NCBI RefSeq assembly: GCF_032930845.1
Contig: NZ_CP136758.1
Coordinates: 1,100,501-1,164,500, forward strand
Reading direction: 5' to 3'
Source of the DNA: Parvularcula sp. LCG005
GTDB taxonomy: Bacteria > Pseudomonadota > Alphaproteobacteria > Caulobacterales > Parvularculaceae
Length of the DNA: 64,000 nt
A model generated the notes under the pieces. It was not told the DNA's origin, did no database searches, and saw only the letters and a list, made by a program, of their open reading frames with translations. Both the position numbers and the translations under genes were made by a program. How positions within the stretch are numbered: position 1 is the first letter of the stretch; every line of letters starts with the position of its first letter. Below, in pieces: positions 43,909 to 52,830 of this stretch.

Positions 43909-44400
43909 TTGATTCGAGAAAGTGCAGTATTGTTTCCATTAAGGGACGTCATTCGCATCTGCCATTCATTCGGCAGCATCCAGAGCGAACCTACCGACGA
44001 TGCTAAGTACAATAGTATGGCTGAACAAAATAGGAATATCCAAAACTTGTTGCAATCTCGTGGCGAGCGATTGAAGGAATATCCAATTTCGCACGCGCTG
44101 ACAGCTTTCGTGATGGCCCATCATCTCGACGTTATTTCGGATTTGGAAAGACTAAATAAGTCTTTGAGGGCAATCTACGCGGATGTTTCGGCGAGCGTCC
44201 AGCTCGCTCCCGACCTTAGGGCAGCGCAAGAATCGCTAGAGCTTCTGGCGAGGTCAAATTTTGGTCAGTACGAATACTTTTTGTCCGACCTCAAATATTT
44301 TCCAGATCGTGTCACCCCCATGCGTCGCGATAAAATTCTCCCCGCGATATATGCCGTGCACTTTGGAGCAGGGCGTTACGACGGGCATCTGTTGAAGTGA
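43909..44400 (+). CDS. Hypothetical helical protein
   Basis: A soluble, mostly helical protein of 163 residues starting at TTG 43909; an internal ATG at 44017 is an alternative. The core ISHALTAFVMAHHLDVISDLERLNKSLRAIY and SVQLAPDLRAAQESLELLARSNFG look like amphipathic helices. AT-richer than the core. No recognised family. It is the last gene of the accessory stretch; core genes resume after it. Confidence 0.5.
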   Translation: MIRESAVLFPLRDVIRICHSFGSIQSEPTDDAKYNSMAEQNRNIQNLLQSRGERLKEYPISHALTAFVMAHHLDVISDLERLNKSLRAIYADVSASVQLAPDLRAAQESLELLARSNFGQYEYFLSDLKYFPDRVTPMRRDKILPAIYAVHFGAGRYDGHLLK

Positions 44401-44451
44401 GTTGTTCTGACCATCCGGTTGTCCTAAAAATTACTGTCGCCGACATGCGCC

Positions 44452-44838
44452 CTAAAGAATGCTCGATATCAACAGTAAGATGCCAATGATCGAGGTCGCC
44501 CATGCGACGGTCCGCAGCACTGGTATGCCTGCCAGATAGATGATGGCAAAAGCCGTCCGTCCACCGATGATCAGCCATGCAGCAAGTTCGGTCAATCCGT
44601 TTGTCACGCCGAGATACTGCACCAGTCCGAGTAGCGGGACGGCGATGGCCATGCATTCGATATGGTTTGCGACCGTTCGGCGAAGGCGCGCCTGGATCGC
44701 GATGTCTGGCACCTCTGTGTCACGGGACCCAAGACCCCACCGTAGACCCTGCGAAAAGGGGACCGCAAATCCCTGCAGAAAGGTGAGGAGGAGTAGAAGG
44801 CACGACAGGAAGGCGATAGTCGCAAGTTCGATAGGCAT
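44452..44838 (-). CDS. MAPEG-family membrane protein
   Basis: A protein of 128 residues with four membrane segments, belonging to the MAPEG group of glutathione-linked membrane enzymes. The ATG at 44838 has AGGAGAT upstream, so the longer frame to 44916 is rejected. RLRRTVANHIECMAIAVPLLGLVQYLG is the family core with the conserved Asn and Glu. The gene is divergent from an HxlR regulator, which probably controls it. Small alphaproteobacterial members are of unknown substrate. Confidence 0.88.
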   Translation of the reverse strand: MPIELATIAFLSCLLLLLTFLQGFAVPFSQGLRWGLGSRDTEVPDIAIQARLRRTVANHIECMAIAVPLLGLVQYLGVTNGLTELAAWLIIGGRTAFAIIYLAGIPVLRTVAWATSIIGILLLISSIL

Positions 44839-45161
44839 GATGATCTCCTGAGAACGTGTGTGATGATTGCAGGCTCTATAATTAGCGAAAGTACCGTGTG
44901 CGATTTTATTTAGCACGACGTGACAGCATGTCTTGGGGGCTTGCGCGTGTGAAGCCTGCGGTCGTCAGGCCAAGGCAATGATCCCTAGATATATTTGTCC
45001 AACGCAATGTGGATGGCCGCAGATGCCGTCTGCGACTTTCTTATTTATTGCGCGAGTGTCGACATGCCTGCAGATCCTCCCCCAAACCTAATTAGATTGC
45101 ATTATGCAATCTATCATCATTTTGGTTGTTGAATGCAAGTGAAATCGGATAATGTCGATGC
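44839..45161. other. Divergent control region between MAPEG and HxlR genes
   Basis: A 323-bp gap without a gene. It holds the divergent promoters and a clear palindrome at 45093-45113. The MAPEG ribosome-binding site lies at its left end. Nothing else can be named. Confidence 0.6.
45093..45113. promoter_or_regulatory. 21-bp palindrome, probable HxlR operator
   Basis: Arms TAGATTGCAT and ATGCAATCTA flank a single central T and match perfectly. The site ends 48 bases before the HxlR start codon, where an autoregulatory operator of a dimeric winged-helix repressor would lie. Confidence 0.7.
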
Positions 45162-45581
45162 ATGTCGAAGAAAAATCCCGCAGACAGGCGCTCAGAATGT
45201 CCAGTGAATGTCGCGTTGGAATTGCTCGGGGATCGTTGGTCGCTGCTGATCGTGCGGGACATGATGTTGGCGGGAAAGCGGCATTTCTCGCAGTTTCTTC
45301 AGAGTGATGAGGGAATTGCGTCGAACATATTGGCGGACCGACTGGCACGGCTTGAGATGAACGGGCTGGTCCGCCGAGAACAGTCCGATGAGGACGGTCG
45401 ACGATACGCGTATTGTCTGACGCCCAAGGGTCTCGCGCTTGCGCCGACATTGTATGAATTGGTGATATGGGCCGCTGATCATGAGCAGACGGCTGCCTCG
45501 AAAAGTGAGATAAAGCGTATGAAGACTAATCGTGCCGGCTATCTCAAAAAACTGATGAGAAGATCTGACGTGGAACGATAG
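45162..45581 (+). CDS. HxlR-family transcriptional regulator
   Basis: A winged-helix regulator of 139 residues. The N-terminal CPVNVALELLGDRWSLLIVRDMM and the wing LVRREQSDEDGRRYAYCLTPKG are textbook HxlR. The first Cys (CPV) is the redox or electrophile-sensing residue in several members. It is divergent from the MAPEG gene, so it probably controls that gene and itself through the palindrome at 45093-45113. Confidence 0.93.
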   Translation: MSKKNPADRRSECPVNVALELLGDRWSLLIVRDMMLAGKRHFSQFLQSDEGIASNILADRLARLEMNGLVRREQSDEDGRRYAYCLTPKGLALAPTLYELVIWAADHEQTAASKSEIKRMKTNRAGYLKKLMRRSDVER

Positions 45582-45660
45582 GCCGTCAGTTGAAGGGGCG
45601 AAGCTCGATTTGCCAACGCCGATATGCGGATAATTCTGATCCGGATTTGAGGAGCTTTCT

Positions 45661-45771
45661 ATGCGCCTTATGGTGAATGGGAAGAGGGCGCTCGAGAATG
45701 CAATCCTATTCGACCGTGCCCCGCCGTACGGACCGCCGCGCCTACTGCCACCCGAATGCTGTCGCTGCTAG
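45661..45771 (+). pseudogene. 36-codon remnant with good start site
   Basis: GAGGAG precedes an ATG that opens MRLMVNGKRALENAILFD and then a Pro-rich tail ending in CCRC and TAG. The beginning looks like the N-terminus of a longer protein (MxLxVNG is common in oxidoreductases), and the frame is soon lost. It lies directly after the HxlR gene, whose target it may once have been, and its stop overlaps the end of the convergent kinase gene. Probably a truncated gene; a real small peptide cannot be excluded. Confidence 0.3.
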
Positions 45772-48140
45772 AGGTTTTCGGCCCGACAATTAGCAAGGTC
45801 TTCTGCATTCTGTGCTCGGAACGTGTCGTCTTCAGCCATGAGGGGGCCTTCCGCCGCCAGGCCCGCCATGATCGTCTCGACCTGCTGGTAGTAGTGGCAG
45901 GATTCGTCCGTCATCTTGAGCCGCCTGTGAACGGAGCCCATGAAACTGTTCACATAAGCGAAGTCCATGATGGCACCTCGTTCATCCGGTGCTGCATCGT
46001 GTGCGGATTTAAAATATAAATAGGCATCGTTTGCCGCTGAAAGCGCCGCTTCGCGATTGCCGGCCTCCGCATCAAGTTCCGCGGCGGTCTCAGACAGGAT
46101 GGCGAGTTCGCGCCGGCCGTTCCGGTTATCAGGGTCAACGGCGAGGGACGCCTTCACGATGTCGAGCCCCTTGCCGATCTGCACGCGGGCCTCATCATAC
46201 TGTTCAAGCTCCTTGTTCAGGAGCGCCAGCTGCCAGTGGATGATCATGCGGCCGTGGCGGCCGTTGCGGTTGTCCGGCTGGTTCGCCAGAAAGCGATCGC
46301 TGGCCTCCAGGGCACGTTCGAACGCTATGCGGGCTTCGTCATACTGGCCCTGATCGAAAAGATTCGTGCCCAGATCACGATACATACCGGTGAGGCTGTA
46401 CACGACCCGGTCATCGTCATGGGTTTCGAGCCATTGCCGGGTAATTTCCAGCTGTTCCTTGGTCAGCGCCTCGGCGGCATCATGCTGCCCGCTATATTGC
46501 AGCACGTCCGACTTGATCTTCATGACCGCCAGCCGCGTGCGGAAAAAATCGGCGTTGTCAGGTTCCAGCGCCAGGGCTCGGTCACTGGCCGCTTCAGCCA
46601 TGGCAATGGTTTTGGCTGCCCTGTCCGTGTTCCGTTCCCGGAACACCTCCTGATTGGCGGCATCGTGAAGGAAGTCGGCGTAGGCGTTCTGGCCTTTGGC
46701 GTAGTTGGGATATTGCTCGATCAGCGCCTCATAGAGGCGTCGCGACGTCGCACGGTTTTCTTTTGAGGCCTCAATCTGTCCAAGGCTCGCCCCAGTGAAA
46801 TCACCCTGAACGTCAGCAAGGCGATAGAAACCGTCCGCCATCTCCAACTGAAGATCGCGTGATGGGGATTTCATGCCCTCGACCTGGTGCAGATAGTCAC
46901 TGACGGTTTCGAGAATGAGTTCGCGTGCCTTGAACGCCCCCGAGACATCTTCGACGGCGTCGTAAATGTCGAACATGAGGGTGTTGGCGAGGCTGCGCAC
47001 ATCCTCGAACCGGCGGTCGCTTTCGCGCCGTGCTTCTTCGGCCTGCGTATAAAGAACGGAAACCGCAGTCAGTGCACCGAGCACCATGACCAGCCCGACG
47101 GTGCCTGCCGCCACCGACAGGCGACGCCGGCCGATGAACTTGGCCATGGCGTAGCCGCCGCCTCCATTACGCGCATTGACAGTGTGCCCCGTGCGATACC
47201 GTTCCAGGTCGGTCATCAGGGCCCCCACGGAGGTGTACCGCCGCTCCGGATCCTCATTTGACGCTTTGGCTACAATCGCTGTCAGATCCTCGTCTGCGCC
47301 CGGCTGCGCGGATCTGAGGATATCCTTGAGGATCAGGCCAAGCGAATAAATATCCCCAAGGGTCGTAGCGGCGTGCCCTGATATCCGCTCCGGCGCAGCG
47401 TAGCCGCGCGTCATGGTAAGGCGCCCGGAATGGTCCGTATCGGTATCATCGCCGAAAGTATGGGAGATGCCAAAGTCGATCAACTTGGGATCCCCGTCGT
47501 CGGAAAGGAGGATATTGCTGGGGGACAGGTCGCGATGGACGATCAGCTTCTGGTGCGCATACTGGACGGCGGAACATACATTCAGGAAGAGGGTGATACC
47601 GTCATCTCGAGACACCCGGTGCTGACTGAGATATTCCCCAAGCGAGGTGCCCGGAACATACTCCATGACGAAGTATGGCGTACCATCGTCCAGCTCCCCG
47701 CCATCATAGAGCCGGGCGATATAGGGATGCAACAATTGCGCCAGGGTTTGGCGTTCCGCCCGCAGGCGCTCTGACAACTTCGGGCTGCGCTTGATCCCGC
47801 TGACCAGTTTGATGGCCACTTCGTGATCGAAGTCGCCAGCGTCCCGCTCACCCAGATAGACAGCCCCCATGCCGCCCCTTCCGATCAGACGGACGATGCG
47901 ATACTGACCAATGCGCTCCGGTGTCGCGGCGTCATCTTCAAGATGCGCAATGGCACCGCCCGTGTGGATGGACACGGCATCCTCAGTATCGAGATCATGA
48001 AAGGCCAGCGCACGGTTCAGAAGCGCGGTGTCATCTCCGGCCTGCTTGATAATCCAAGCGCGACGGTGGTCCGATGGTTGATCGAGGGCCTCTTCAAAAA
48101 GGGTCAGCGCACGTTTTTCAAGATCATTGCTGCTGGTCAT
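45768..48140 (-). CDS. Serine/threonine protein kinase with TPR-type C-terminus
   Basis: A membrane kinase of 790 residues. The kinase domain (about 80-315) has the glycine loop IGRGGMGAVYLG, Lys111 in VAIKLV, the catalytic loop HRDLSPSNIL with Asp204, and DFG Asp222. Position 206 is Ser where Lys is nearly always found, which is unusual. One membrane segment (about 341-364) separates it from a periplasmic tail rich in TPR-like repeats (YDEARIAFERALEASDRFL and similar). It overlaps the end of the upstream ECF sigma gene by 17 bases. Such pairs usually work together: kinase signal in, sigma factor out. Confidence 0.9.
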   Translation of the reverse strand: MTSSNDLEKRALTLFEEALDQPSDHRRAWIIKQAGDDTALLNRALAFHDLDTEDAVSIHTGGAIAHLEDDAATPERIGQYRIVRLIGRGGMGAVYLGERDAGDFDHEVAIKLVSGIKRSPKLSERLRAERQTLAQLLHPYIARLYDGGELDDGTPYFVMEYVPGTSLGEYLSQHRVSRDDGITLFLNVCSAVQYAHQKLIVHRDLSPSNILLSDDGDPKLIDFGISHTFGDDTDTDHSGRLTMTRGYAAPERISGHAATTLGDIYSLGLILKDILRSAQPGADEDLTAIVAKASNEDPERRYTSVGALMTDLERYRTGHTVNARNGGGGYAMAKFIGRRRLSVAAGTVGLVMVLGALTAVSVLYTQAEEARRESDRRFEDVRSLANTLMFDIYDAVEDVSGAFKARELILETVSDYLHQVEGMKSPSRDLQLEMADGFYRLADVQGDFTGASLGQIEASKENRATSRRLYEALIEQYPNYAKGQNAYADFLHDAANQEVFRERNTDRAAKTIAMAEAASDRALALEPDNADFFRTRLAVMKIKSDVLQYSGQHDAAEALTKEQLEITRQWLETHDDDRVVYSLTGMYRDLGTNLFDQGQYDEARIAFERALEASDRFLANQPDNRNGRHGRMIIHWQLALLNKELEQYDEARVQIGKGLDIVKASLAVDPDNRNGRRELAILSETAAELDAEAGNREAALSAANDAYLYFKSAHDAAPDERGAIMDFAYVNSFMGSVHRRLKMTDESCHYYQQVETIMAGLAAEGPLMAEDDTFRAQNAEDLANCRAENL

Positions 48141-48693
48141 CTTCGATGGCTCCCTTCAACCATGCCCGTGTCGCGCGCCAGGAGCGGCGGATTGTTGATT
48201 CCGAAACGCCCATGGCTGAGGCAATCTCATCCGTACTCAACCCGCCATAGTAGCGCATGATGACAATGTCCGCCCGCTCCGGATCGATGACCCGCAAGCG
48301 CAGAAGGGCGGTTTCCAGCGCCTGCAGTTCGACGGCGTTGTCCTGTGCCACTTCAGCGCTGGCGGAATAGGTGACGGTAATTTTGCGTCGCTTTTCGGCC
48401 CCGCGGCGGCGAGCCGCATCCACCAAGACCTGACGCATCACCCGCGCCGCAATGGAGAGAAAGTGGGCCTTGTCATCGGCGCTGGACACCGGGGACTGTA
48501 GCAGCCGAAGCACCGCTTCATTCACGAGGTCGCCGGTCAGCATGGAAATCCGGCCATATTCCCGGCGCAGAAGGTAGGCCGCAATCGCCGACAGTTCGCG
48601 ATGGATCATATCATAGATGACGGCCTGAGCCTCGGCGTCACCGGCTCGGCTCGCGCGAAGGCGATCCAGAAAGTCTGGCTCGGTCGCGGTCAT
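48124..48693 (-). CDS. ECF-type RNA polymerase sigma factor (TIGR02999-like)
   Basis: A sigma factor of 189 residues with regions 2 and 4. Region 2 is around GDLVNEAVLRLLQ and HFLSIAARVMRQVLVDAARRR; the helix-turn-helix of region 4 is STDEIASAMGVSESTIRRSWRATRAWLK. The pattern resembles the ECF subgroup found beside TPR-containing serine/threonine kinases, where the kinase likely phosphorylates or regulates the factor instead of an anti-sigma. No anti-sigma gene is adjacent. The kinase gene starts inside its last codons. Confidence 0.92.
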   Translation of the reverse strand: MTATEPDFLDRLRASRAGDAEAQAVIYDMIHRELSAIAAYLLRREYGRISMLTGDLVNEAVLRLLQSPVSSADDKAHFLSIAARVMRQVLVDAARRRGAEKRRKITVTYSASAEVAQDNAVELQALETALLRLRVIDPERADIVIMRYYGGLSTDEIASAMGVSESTIRRSWRATRAWLKGAIEDDQQQ

Positions 48694-48828
48694 CGCGGGC
48701 AGTTCTCCCCTTGTCCCATCGTCTGCAATGACAACACGGGCCCGGCTGTGAGCAAAGGGAAAAATTATCCGTCAGCTGCAAATTTGTTTGACCGGATTTC
48801 GCCTCAAAATACGCAAGAAGACCTTCGG

Positions 48829-49674
48829 CTATTCGACCAACTTGCCGTACAGCTCCGGCCGGCGATCCCGGAAAAAGCCCCAGGCGGCCCTTTCGCGATC
48901 GATATCGTCGAGATCGAACTGCGCGGCGATGATGCCCGTTTCCGTGCGGTCGAGCTCGTTCACGATATCGCCGCGCTCATTGGCGATGAAGCTGGTGCCG
49001 TAGAAGACCTGCCCGCCTTCGTCGCCGACACGGTTCGCTGCAATCACGGGGATCGTATTCGATACCGCGTGGCCAACCATGGCCCGGCGCCAGCGGGCGG
49101 CGGTGTCGAGGCTGGGGTCTTGCGGCTCTGCGCCGATAGCTGTCGGATAGAAGAGCGCATCGGCGCCCATCAGAGCCATGGCCCGGGCCGTCTCCGGGAA
49201 CCATTGGTCCCAACAGATACCAACCCCAATGCGCCCCTTCTTTGTGGACCAGATTTTGAAGCCGGTATTGCCTGGGCGAAAATAGTATTTTTCCTGATAG
49301 CCCGGGCCATCGGGAATGTGGCTTTTGCGATAGATGCCGAGCGGTTCACCATCGGCATCGACCATCACCATGGTATTGTAATAGTGCGGGCCGTCCTTCT
49401 CGTAGATGGACAGCGGCAGCACGACACCGAGCTCCTTTGCCACCGGCGCAAGCGCGGTCACGGCCGGGTGCTCTGCCCACGGCGCAGCCAGCGCGAAATA
49501 AGGCTCTTCCTGGGATTTGCAGAAATAGGGGCCTTGAAACAGTTCTGGCAGCAGGATGATTTCCGCGCCCTTCGCTGCGGCTTCACGCACATGGGTGATG
49601 GCGTCGCCAATAGGGTCCGCGCCATCAATGCCCGGGGCATACTGGATCGCCGCTACATTCAGTGTTCGTGTCAT
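48829..49674 (-). CDS. aguB: N-carbamoylputrescine amidase
   Basis: Nitrilase-superfamily enzyme of 281 residues that turns N-carbamoylputrescine into putrescine, CO2 and ammonia. The catalytic triad is complete: E44 (LLPELF), K117 (YRKSHIP) and C154 (GICWDQWF). It is 7 bases downstream of the agmatine deiminase gene and so acts on that enzyme's product. Together they form the agmatine route to putrescine. The arginine decarboxylase that would make agmatine is not in the window. Confidence 0.93.
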   Translation of the reverse strand: MTRTLNVAAIQYAPGIDGADPIGDAITHVREAAAKGAEIILLPELFQGPYFCKSQEEPYFALAAPWAEHPAVTALAPVAKELGVVLPLSIYEKDGPHYYNTMVMVDADGEPLGIYRKSHIPDGPGYQEKYYFRPGNTGFKIWSTKKGRIGVGICWDQWFPETARAMALMGADALFYPTAIGAEPQDPSLDTAARWRRAMVGHAVSNTIPVIAANRVGDEGGQVFYGTSFIANERGDIVNELDRTETGIIAAQFDLDDIDRERAAWGFFRDRRPELYGKLVE

Positions 49675-49681
49675 TTTTATT

Positions 49682-50683
49682 CTACGCCCTTGCTTGGGGA
49701 ACGTCCTTGGTCATGCAGTGAAAACCGCCGCCGCCGCCGGCAAGAATGGCGCGAGCGGAGAGCGGTATGACGCGGCGCTGGGGGAAAAGCTCAGCCAGCG
49801 TCGCACACGCCGCGACGCAGTGCTCTTTTTCATAGGTCGGAACGATCACGGCCCCATTGGTGATAAGGAAGTTCATGTGGCTCGCCGGAATGATCTCGCC
49901 ATTCTGATCCTGCACCTCGCCGGGCGAGGGGATCGTCGTGACAGTCAGATTGTTTGAGCGCAGCGTGTCCTCAATGGCCAGCAGGCGATCTCGGTGCGGA
50001 TCATCGAGCCCCGCTGGAGCCTGACAGACCGCGTGGCCGGGTGCGACGAAGCGCGCGGCATTGTCGATATGGCCATCCGTATGATCATTGAGCAGACCTT
50101 CATCGATCCAGATGACTTTTCTCGCGCCCAGGATCGACTGCATCCACCGTTCCACCGATGCGGCGGTGGTCGTACCGTTACGGTTCGGGTTGAGAAGGCA
50201 TTCGCGCGTGGTCAGCAAAAGGCCCTGACCATCACTGTCGATCGCGCCGCCCTCAAGGACGATCGAATGGCTTTCCATCATGCCGGTCTCAAGCGTCGCA
50301 ATCGCCTCGGCTGTCGCCTCATCGCCTGGCATCGCATATTTGTCGCCCCAGCCGTTGAACCGGAAATTGTGGGCAAAGAGGCCGTTATTCTTGGACAGGG
50401 TGAAGATAGGTCCGGTGTCCCGTAGCCAGATATCGCCTGTGGGCACGCGATCTAGGCGCGCCACGCTTTCCAGGGACAGAGCGCGGGCCGCCTTGTCGGC
50501 GTCGTCACTGCCAATCGCAAGGCGCACCGGGACAAACTCGGCTGCGGCCCGGACAAAGACGGCAATTTCCCGTCGGGCAGGTTCAATCAGTCCCTGCCAC
50601 TCTTCGGGCAGACGCGGCCAGCCAACCCAGAGACAGCGTTGAGATGCCCATTCGGCGGGCAGGGGGAGGGGCAAATCAGTCAT
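49682..50683 (-). CDS. aguA: Agmatine deiminase
   Basis: Guanidino-group hydrolase of 333 residues that makes N-carbamoylputrescine from agmatine. ATG at 50683 chosen; the frame begins 6 codons earlier with TTG. Markers are WLRDTGPIF near the N-terminus, DNHTDGH-type LLNDHTDGHIDN, and the C-terminal GGGGFHCMT with the active-site Cys near 323. First gene of the aguA-aguB pair, on the minus strand, separated by 7 bases. Confidence 0.93.
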   Translation of the reverse strand: MTDLPLPLPAEWASQRCLWVGWPRLPEEWQGLIEPARREIAVFVRAAAEFVPVRLAIGSDDADKAARALSLESVARLDRVPTGDIWLRDTGPIFTLSKNNGLFAHNFRFNGWGDKYAMPGDEATAEAIATLETGMMESHSIVLEGGAIDSDGQGLLLTTRECLLNPNRNGTTTAASVERWMQSILGARKVIWIDEGLLNDHTDGHIDNAARFVAPGHAVCQAPAGLDDPHRDRLLAIEDTLRSNNLTVTTIPSPGEVQDQNGEIIPASHMNFLITNGAVIVPTYEKEHCVAACATLAELFPQRRVIPLSARAILAGGGGGFHCMTKDVPQARA

Positions 50684-50831
50684 GACCGATCCATGCCACA
50701 AGGCCGGGTCACGCGCAAAGCGACTTTACCAACGTCCCGCTGCGGCGCATCTAGCATTTGCGCCTGCTGTTTCGGCGCGATTTTACCCTCTCCCACTGCT
50801 TATTTTCAGGGGAAAGGACCAAGGATAGACA

Positions 50832-51473
50832 ATGGCTAAAGACAATATTCTCGATCAGTTTCTGACGACCATGCCGATCATCGCCATTCTTCGCGGCTTG
50901 ACGCCGGACATGGCGGGCATTGTGGGACGCGCCCTGATGGCCGGTGGGATCACCGCGATGGAAGTGCCGTTGAACGAGGCGGACGCTACGGCCTGTATCG
51001 GGAAACTACGCGAAGTCGCGGGCGGTAATGCATTGATCGGGGCCGGCACCGTCACCCGGGCAAAAACGGTCCACGTGGCAGCATCGGCGGGTGCAGCCTT
51101 CGCCGTCGCGCCCAATACGGACCGGGACATGATCACCGCCTGCCTGACTGACAATATCGTGCCGGTTGCCGGCGTGTTCACGCCAAGCGATGCATTCACG
51201 GCGATTAAGGCCGGTGCCACCTATTTGAAGGTCTTCCCCGCCTTTGCCGTGACTCCCGCGGGCATGAACGCGATGAAAGTGGTCATGCCATCCAGCGTCC
51301 GGCTTCTGGCCGTGGGAGGGGTTGATCGGGGTAACATTGAGGACTGGCACAACGCCGGTGCCTTTGGCTTCGGAATTGGCTCTGCGCTTTATGAGCCGGG
51401 CGATGATGCCGAGCGGGTCGAGGCGAAAGCCCGGCTGATCACAGAAGCCGTGCGAGAGCTGAAAAAGACCTGA
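50832..51473 (+). CDS. KDPG/KDPGal-type aldolase (class I)
   Basis: Aldolase of 213 residues of the KHG/KDPG family, which cleaves 2-keto-3-deoxy-6-phospho-sugar acids. The Schiff-base Lys is K133 in YLKVFPA and the catalytic Glu is E44 in EVPLNEA. The EVPLN segment and shorter loop fit the 2-dehydro-3-deoxy-6-phosphogalactonate (DgoA) branch more than Eda. No partner kinase or dehydratase is adjacent, so the pathway context is open. Confidence 0.88.
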   Translation: MAKDNILDQFLTTMPIIAILRGLTPDMAGIVGRALMAGGITAMEVPLNEADATACIGKLREVAGGNALIGAGTVTRAKTVHVAASAGAAFAVAPNTDRDMITACLTDNIVPVAGVFTPSDAFTAIKAGATYLKVFPAFAVTPAGMNAMKVVMPSSVRLLAVGGVDRGNIEDWHNAGAFGFGIGSALYEPGDDAERVEAKARLITEAVRELKKT

Positions 51474-51635
51474 CCCGGACATCTGTCACCATCGGGCTTG
51501 CCATTTCATCCGGATATTCCGATCTATAGGCCGTGACTGATCTGGCAAGCTGCGCTGCTCTACATGCGTCGTCCTGATTGGTATGTTGCGGGAATATGCG
51601 GCCACCAGGTGGACCGCCATCGAGAGGGAACCATC

Positions 51636-52829
51636 GTGGCCACACAGACAAGTCCAACCGCTCTTCAATATCTCGACAAGGCGATGACCAGCCTCAGACA
51701 GCTCGGTCTCGTTCCTGACGCGGATGGGAGCGGTCAGGCGGCGCCCATCGTTGCCTTGCTGGAGCAGATCACGGATCTTGATCCTGACCGAGTTGCGGCA
51801 ATTGCCCGGACGCTCGATCAGGCCAGCCTGTTCAACGATGTCGTGCGGGAACAGATCGCAGGCATGACGGTGGGTGAGCGCTATGAAGGCATCACCAAGG
51901 CGTTCAACTCCATCCGCGACGATTCAAAGGATCTGGTCGACCAGTACGCCGACGGGAAAATTTCGACCTTCGAACGCGTCTCCAATGTCTGGATGAAGAT
52001 GACACGCGGCGACATCGCCGACCGCTTCGACAAGATCAAGGAACTCTATCTGGAGGTGCAGGCCGAATCCGCCAACCAGATCGACCGTGAGCGGAATATC
52101 CTGGAAGCCTATCTCGACTTCCGCGGCGCGATGAAGCAGTCCGAGGTCATGGCGCTTGAAGTGCTGAAGGCTGGTGAGATAAAACTCGACGAAGCCCGCA
52201 CGGCCGTAAACGCCGCCATGGCTGATGTCGAAGCCTATACGGGTGATGACGCCGCAGAACGCGCGACGCTGGAACTGGCCCGCGATGAAAAACTCCGGGC
52301 CCTGCAATGGGAAGAGAAGCGTTATCAGGTCGCCAAGGATCTGGCTGATAACATCACTGTCTCCTACAACACGTCCGAGGTCATCATGGCCCGGCTTGTC
52401 CAGACCACCACGGCAAAGGAACGCGTCTATGCGCAGTCCGTCAGCTTCTTCTCCACGAACGAGGTTGTGCTGACGGCCCTGACGGCGAGCTTCACGGGGA
52501 TGCATGGCCTCCACGAGAGCACCCAGACCCTTGAGGCAATGAAAAAGGGCGTGAACGAATCAATCGAGGTGCTGTCCGAGATTGGCGCCAAGGTGCAGGA
52601 AGCCGCGACCCGTGCTGGCTATGGCCCGACCATTTCGGCCGCGTCTGTCAAAATGCTCGTCGACAGTGTCGTGAACTATCAGGAGCGCACACAGACCATC
52701 ATTGCTGAGATGCGCGAGCTGGCGACGAAGAACTCCGAAGAAATCCGCGAGTCCGTTGAGGACGGTAAGCGCCGCCTGACCCGGCTCGTTGAGCAGGGCG
52801 CTGGTCTGACGCTGATTCCGCGCGCCTAG
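51636..52829 (+). CDS. Helical 'cell surface'-type protein, first gene of a three-gene operon
   Basis: A soluble protein of 397 residues, almost entirely helical. GTG at 51636 is chosen because GAGAGGG lies just upstream; the frame extends 24 codons earlier. The architecture, with long helices such as FDKIKELYLEVQAESANQIDRERNILEAYL and KDLADNITVSYNTSEVIMARLVQTT, recalls TelA/KlaA toxic-anion-resistance proteins. Similar genes appear in databases as 'cell surface protein', from memory. There is no signal peptide. Followed by the membrane protein at 52831 after one base and by a coiled-coil protein. Function unknown. Confidence 0.7.
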   Translation: MATQTSPTALQYLDKAMTSLRQLGLVPDADGSGQAAPIVALLEQITDLDPDRVAAIARTLDQASLFNDVVREQIAGMTVGERYEGITKAFNSIRDDSKDLVDQYADGKISTFERVSNVWMKMTRGDIADRFDKIKELYLEVQAESANQIDRERNILEAYLDFRGAMKQSEVMALEVLKAGEIKLDEARTAVNAAMADVEAYTGDDAAERATLELARDEKLRALQWEEKRYQVAKDLADNITVSYNTSEVIMARLVQTTTAKERVYAQSVSFFSTNEVVLTALTASFTGMHGLHESTQTLEAMKKGVNESIEVLSEIGAKVQEAATRAGYGPTISAASVKMLVDSVVNYQERTQTIIAEMRELATKNSEEIRESVEDGKRRLTRLVEQGAGLTLIPRA

Positions 52830-52830
52830 A

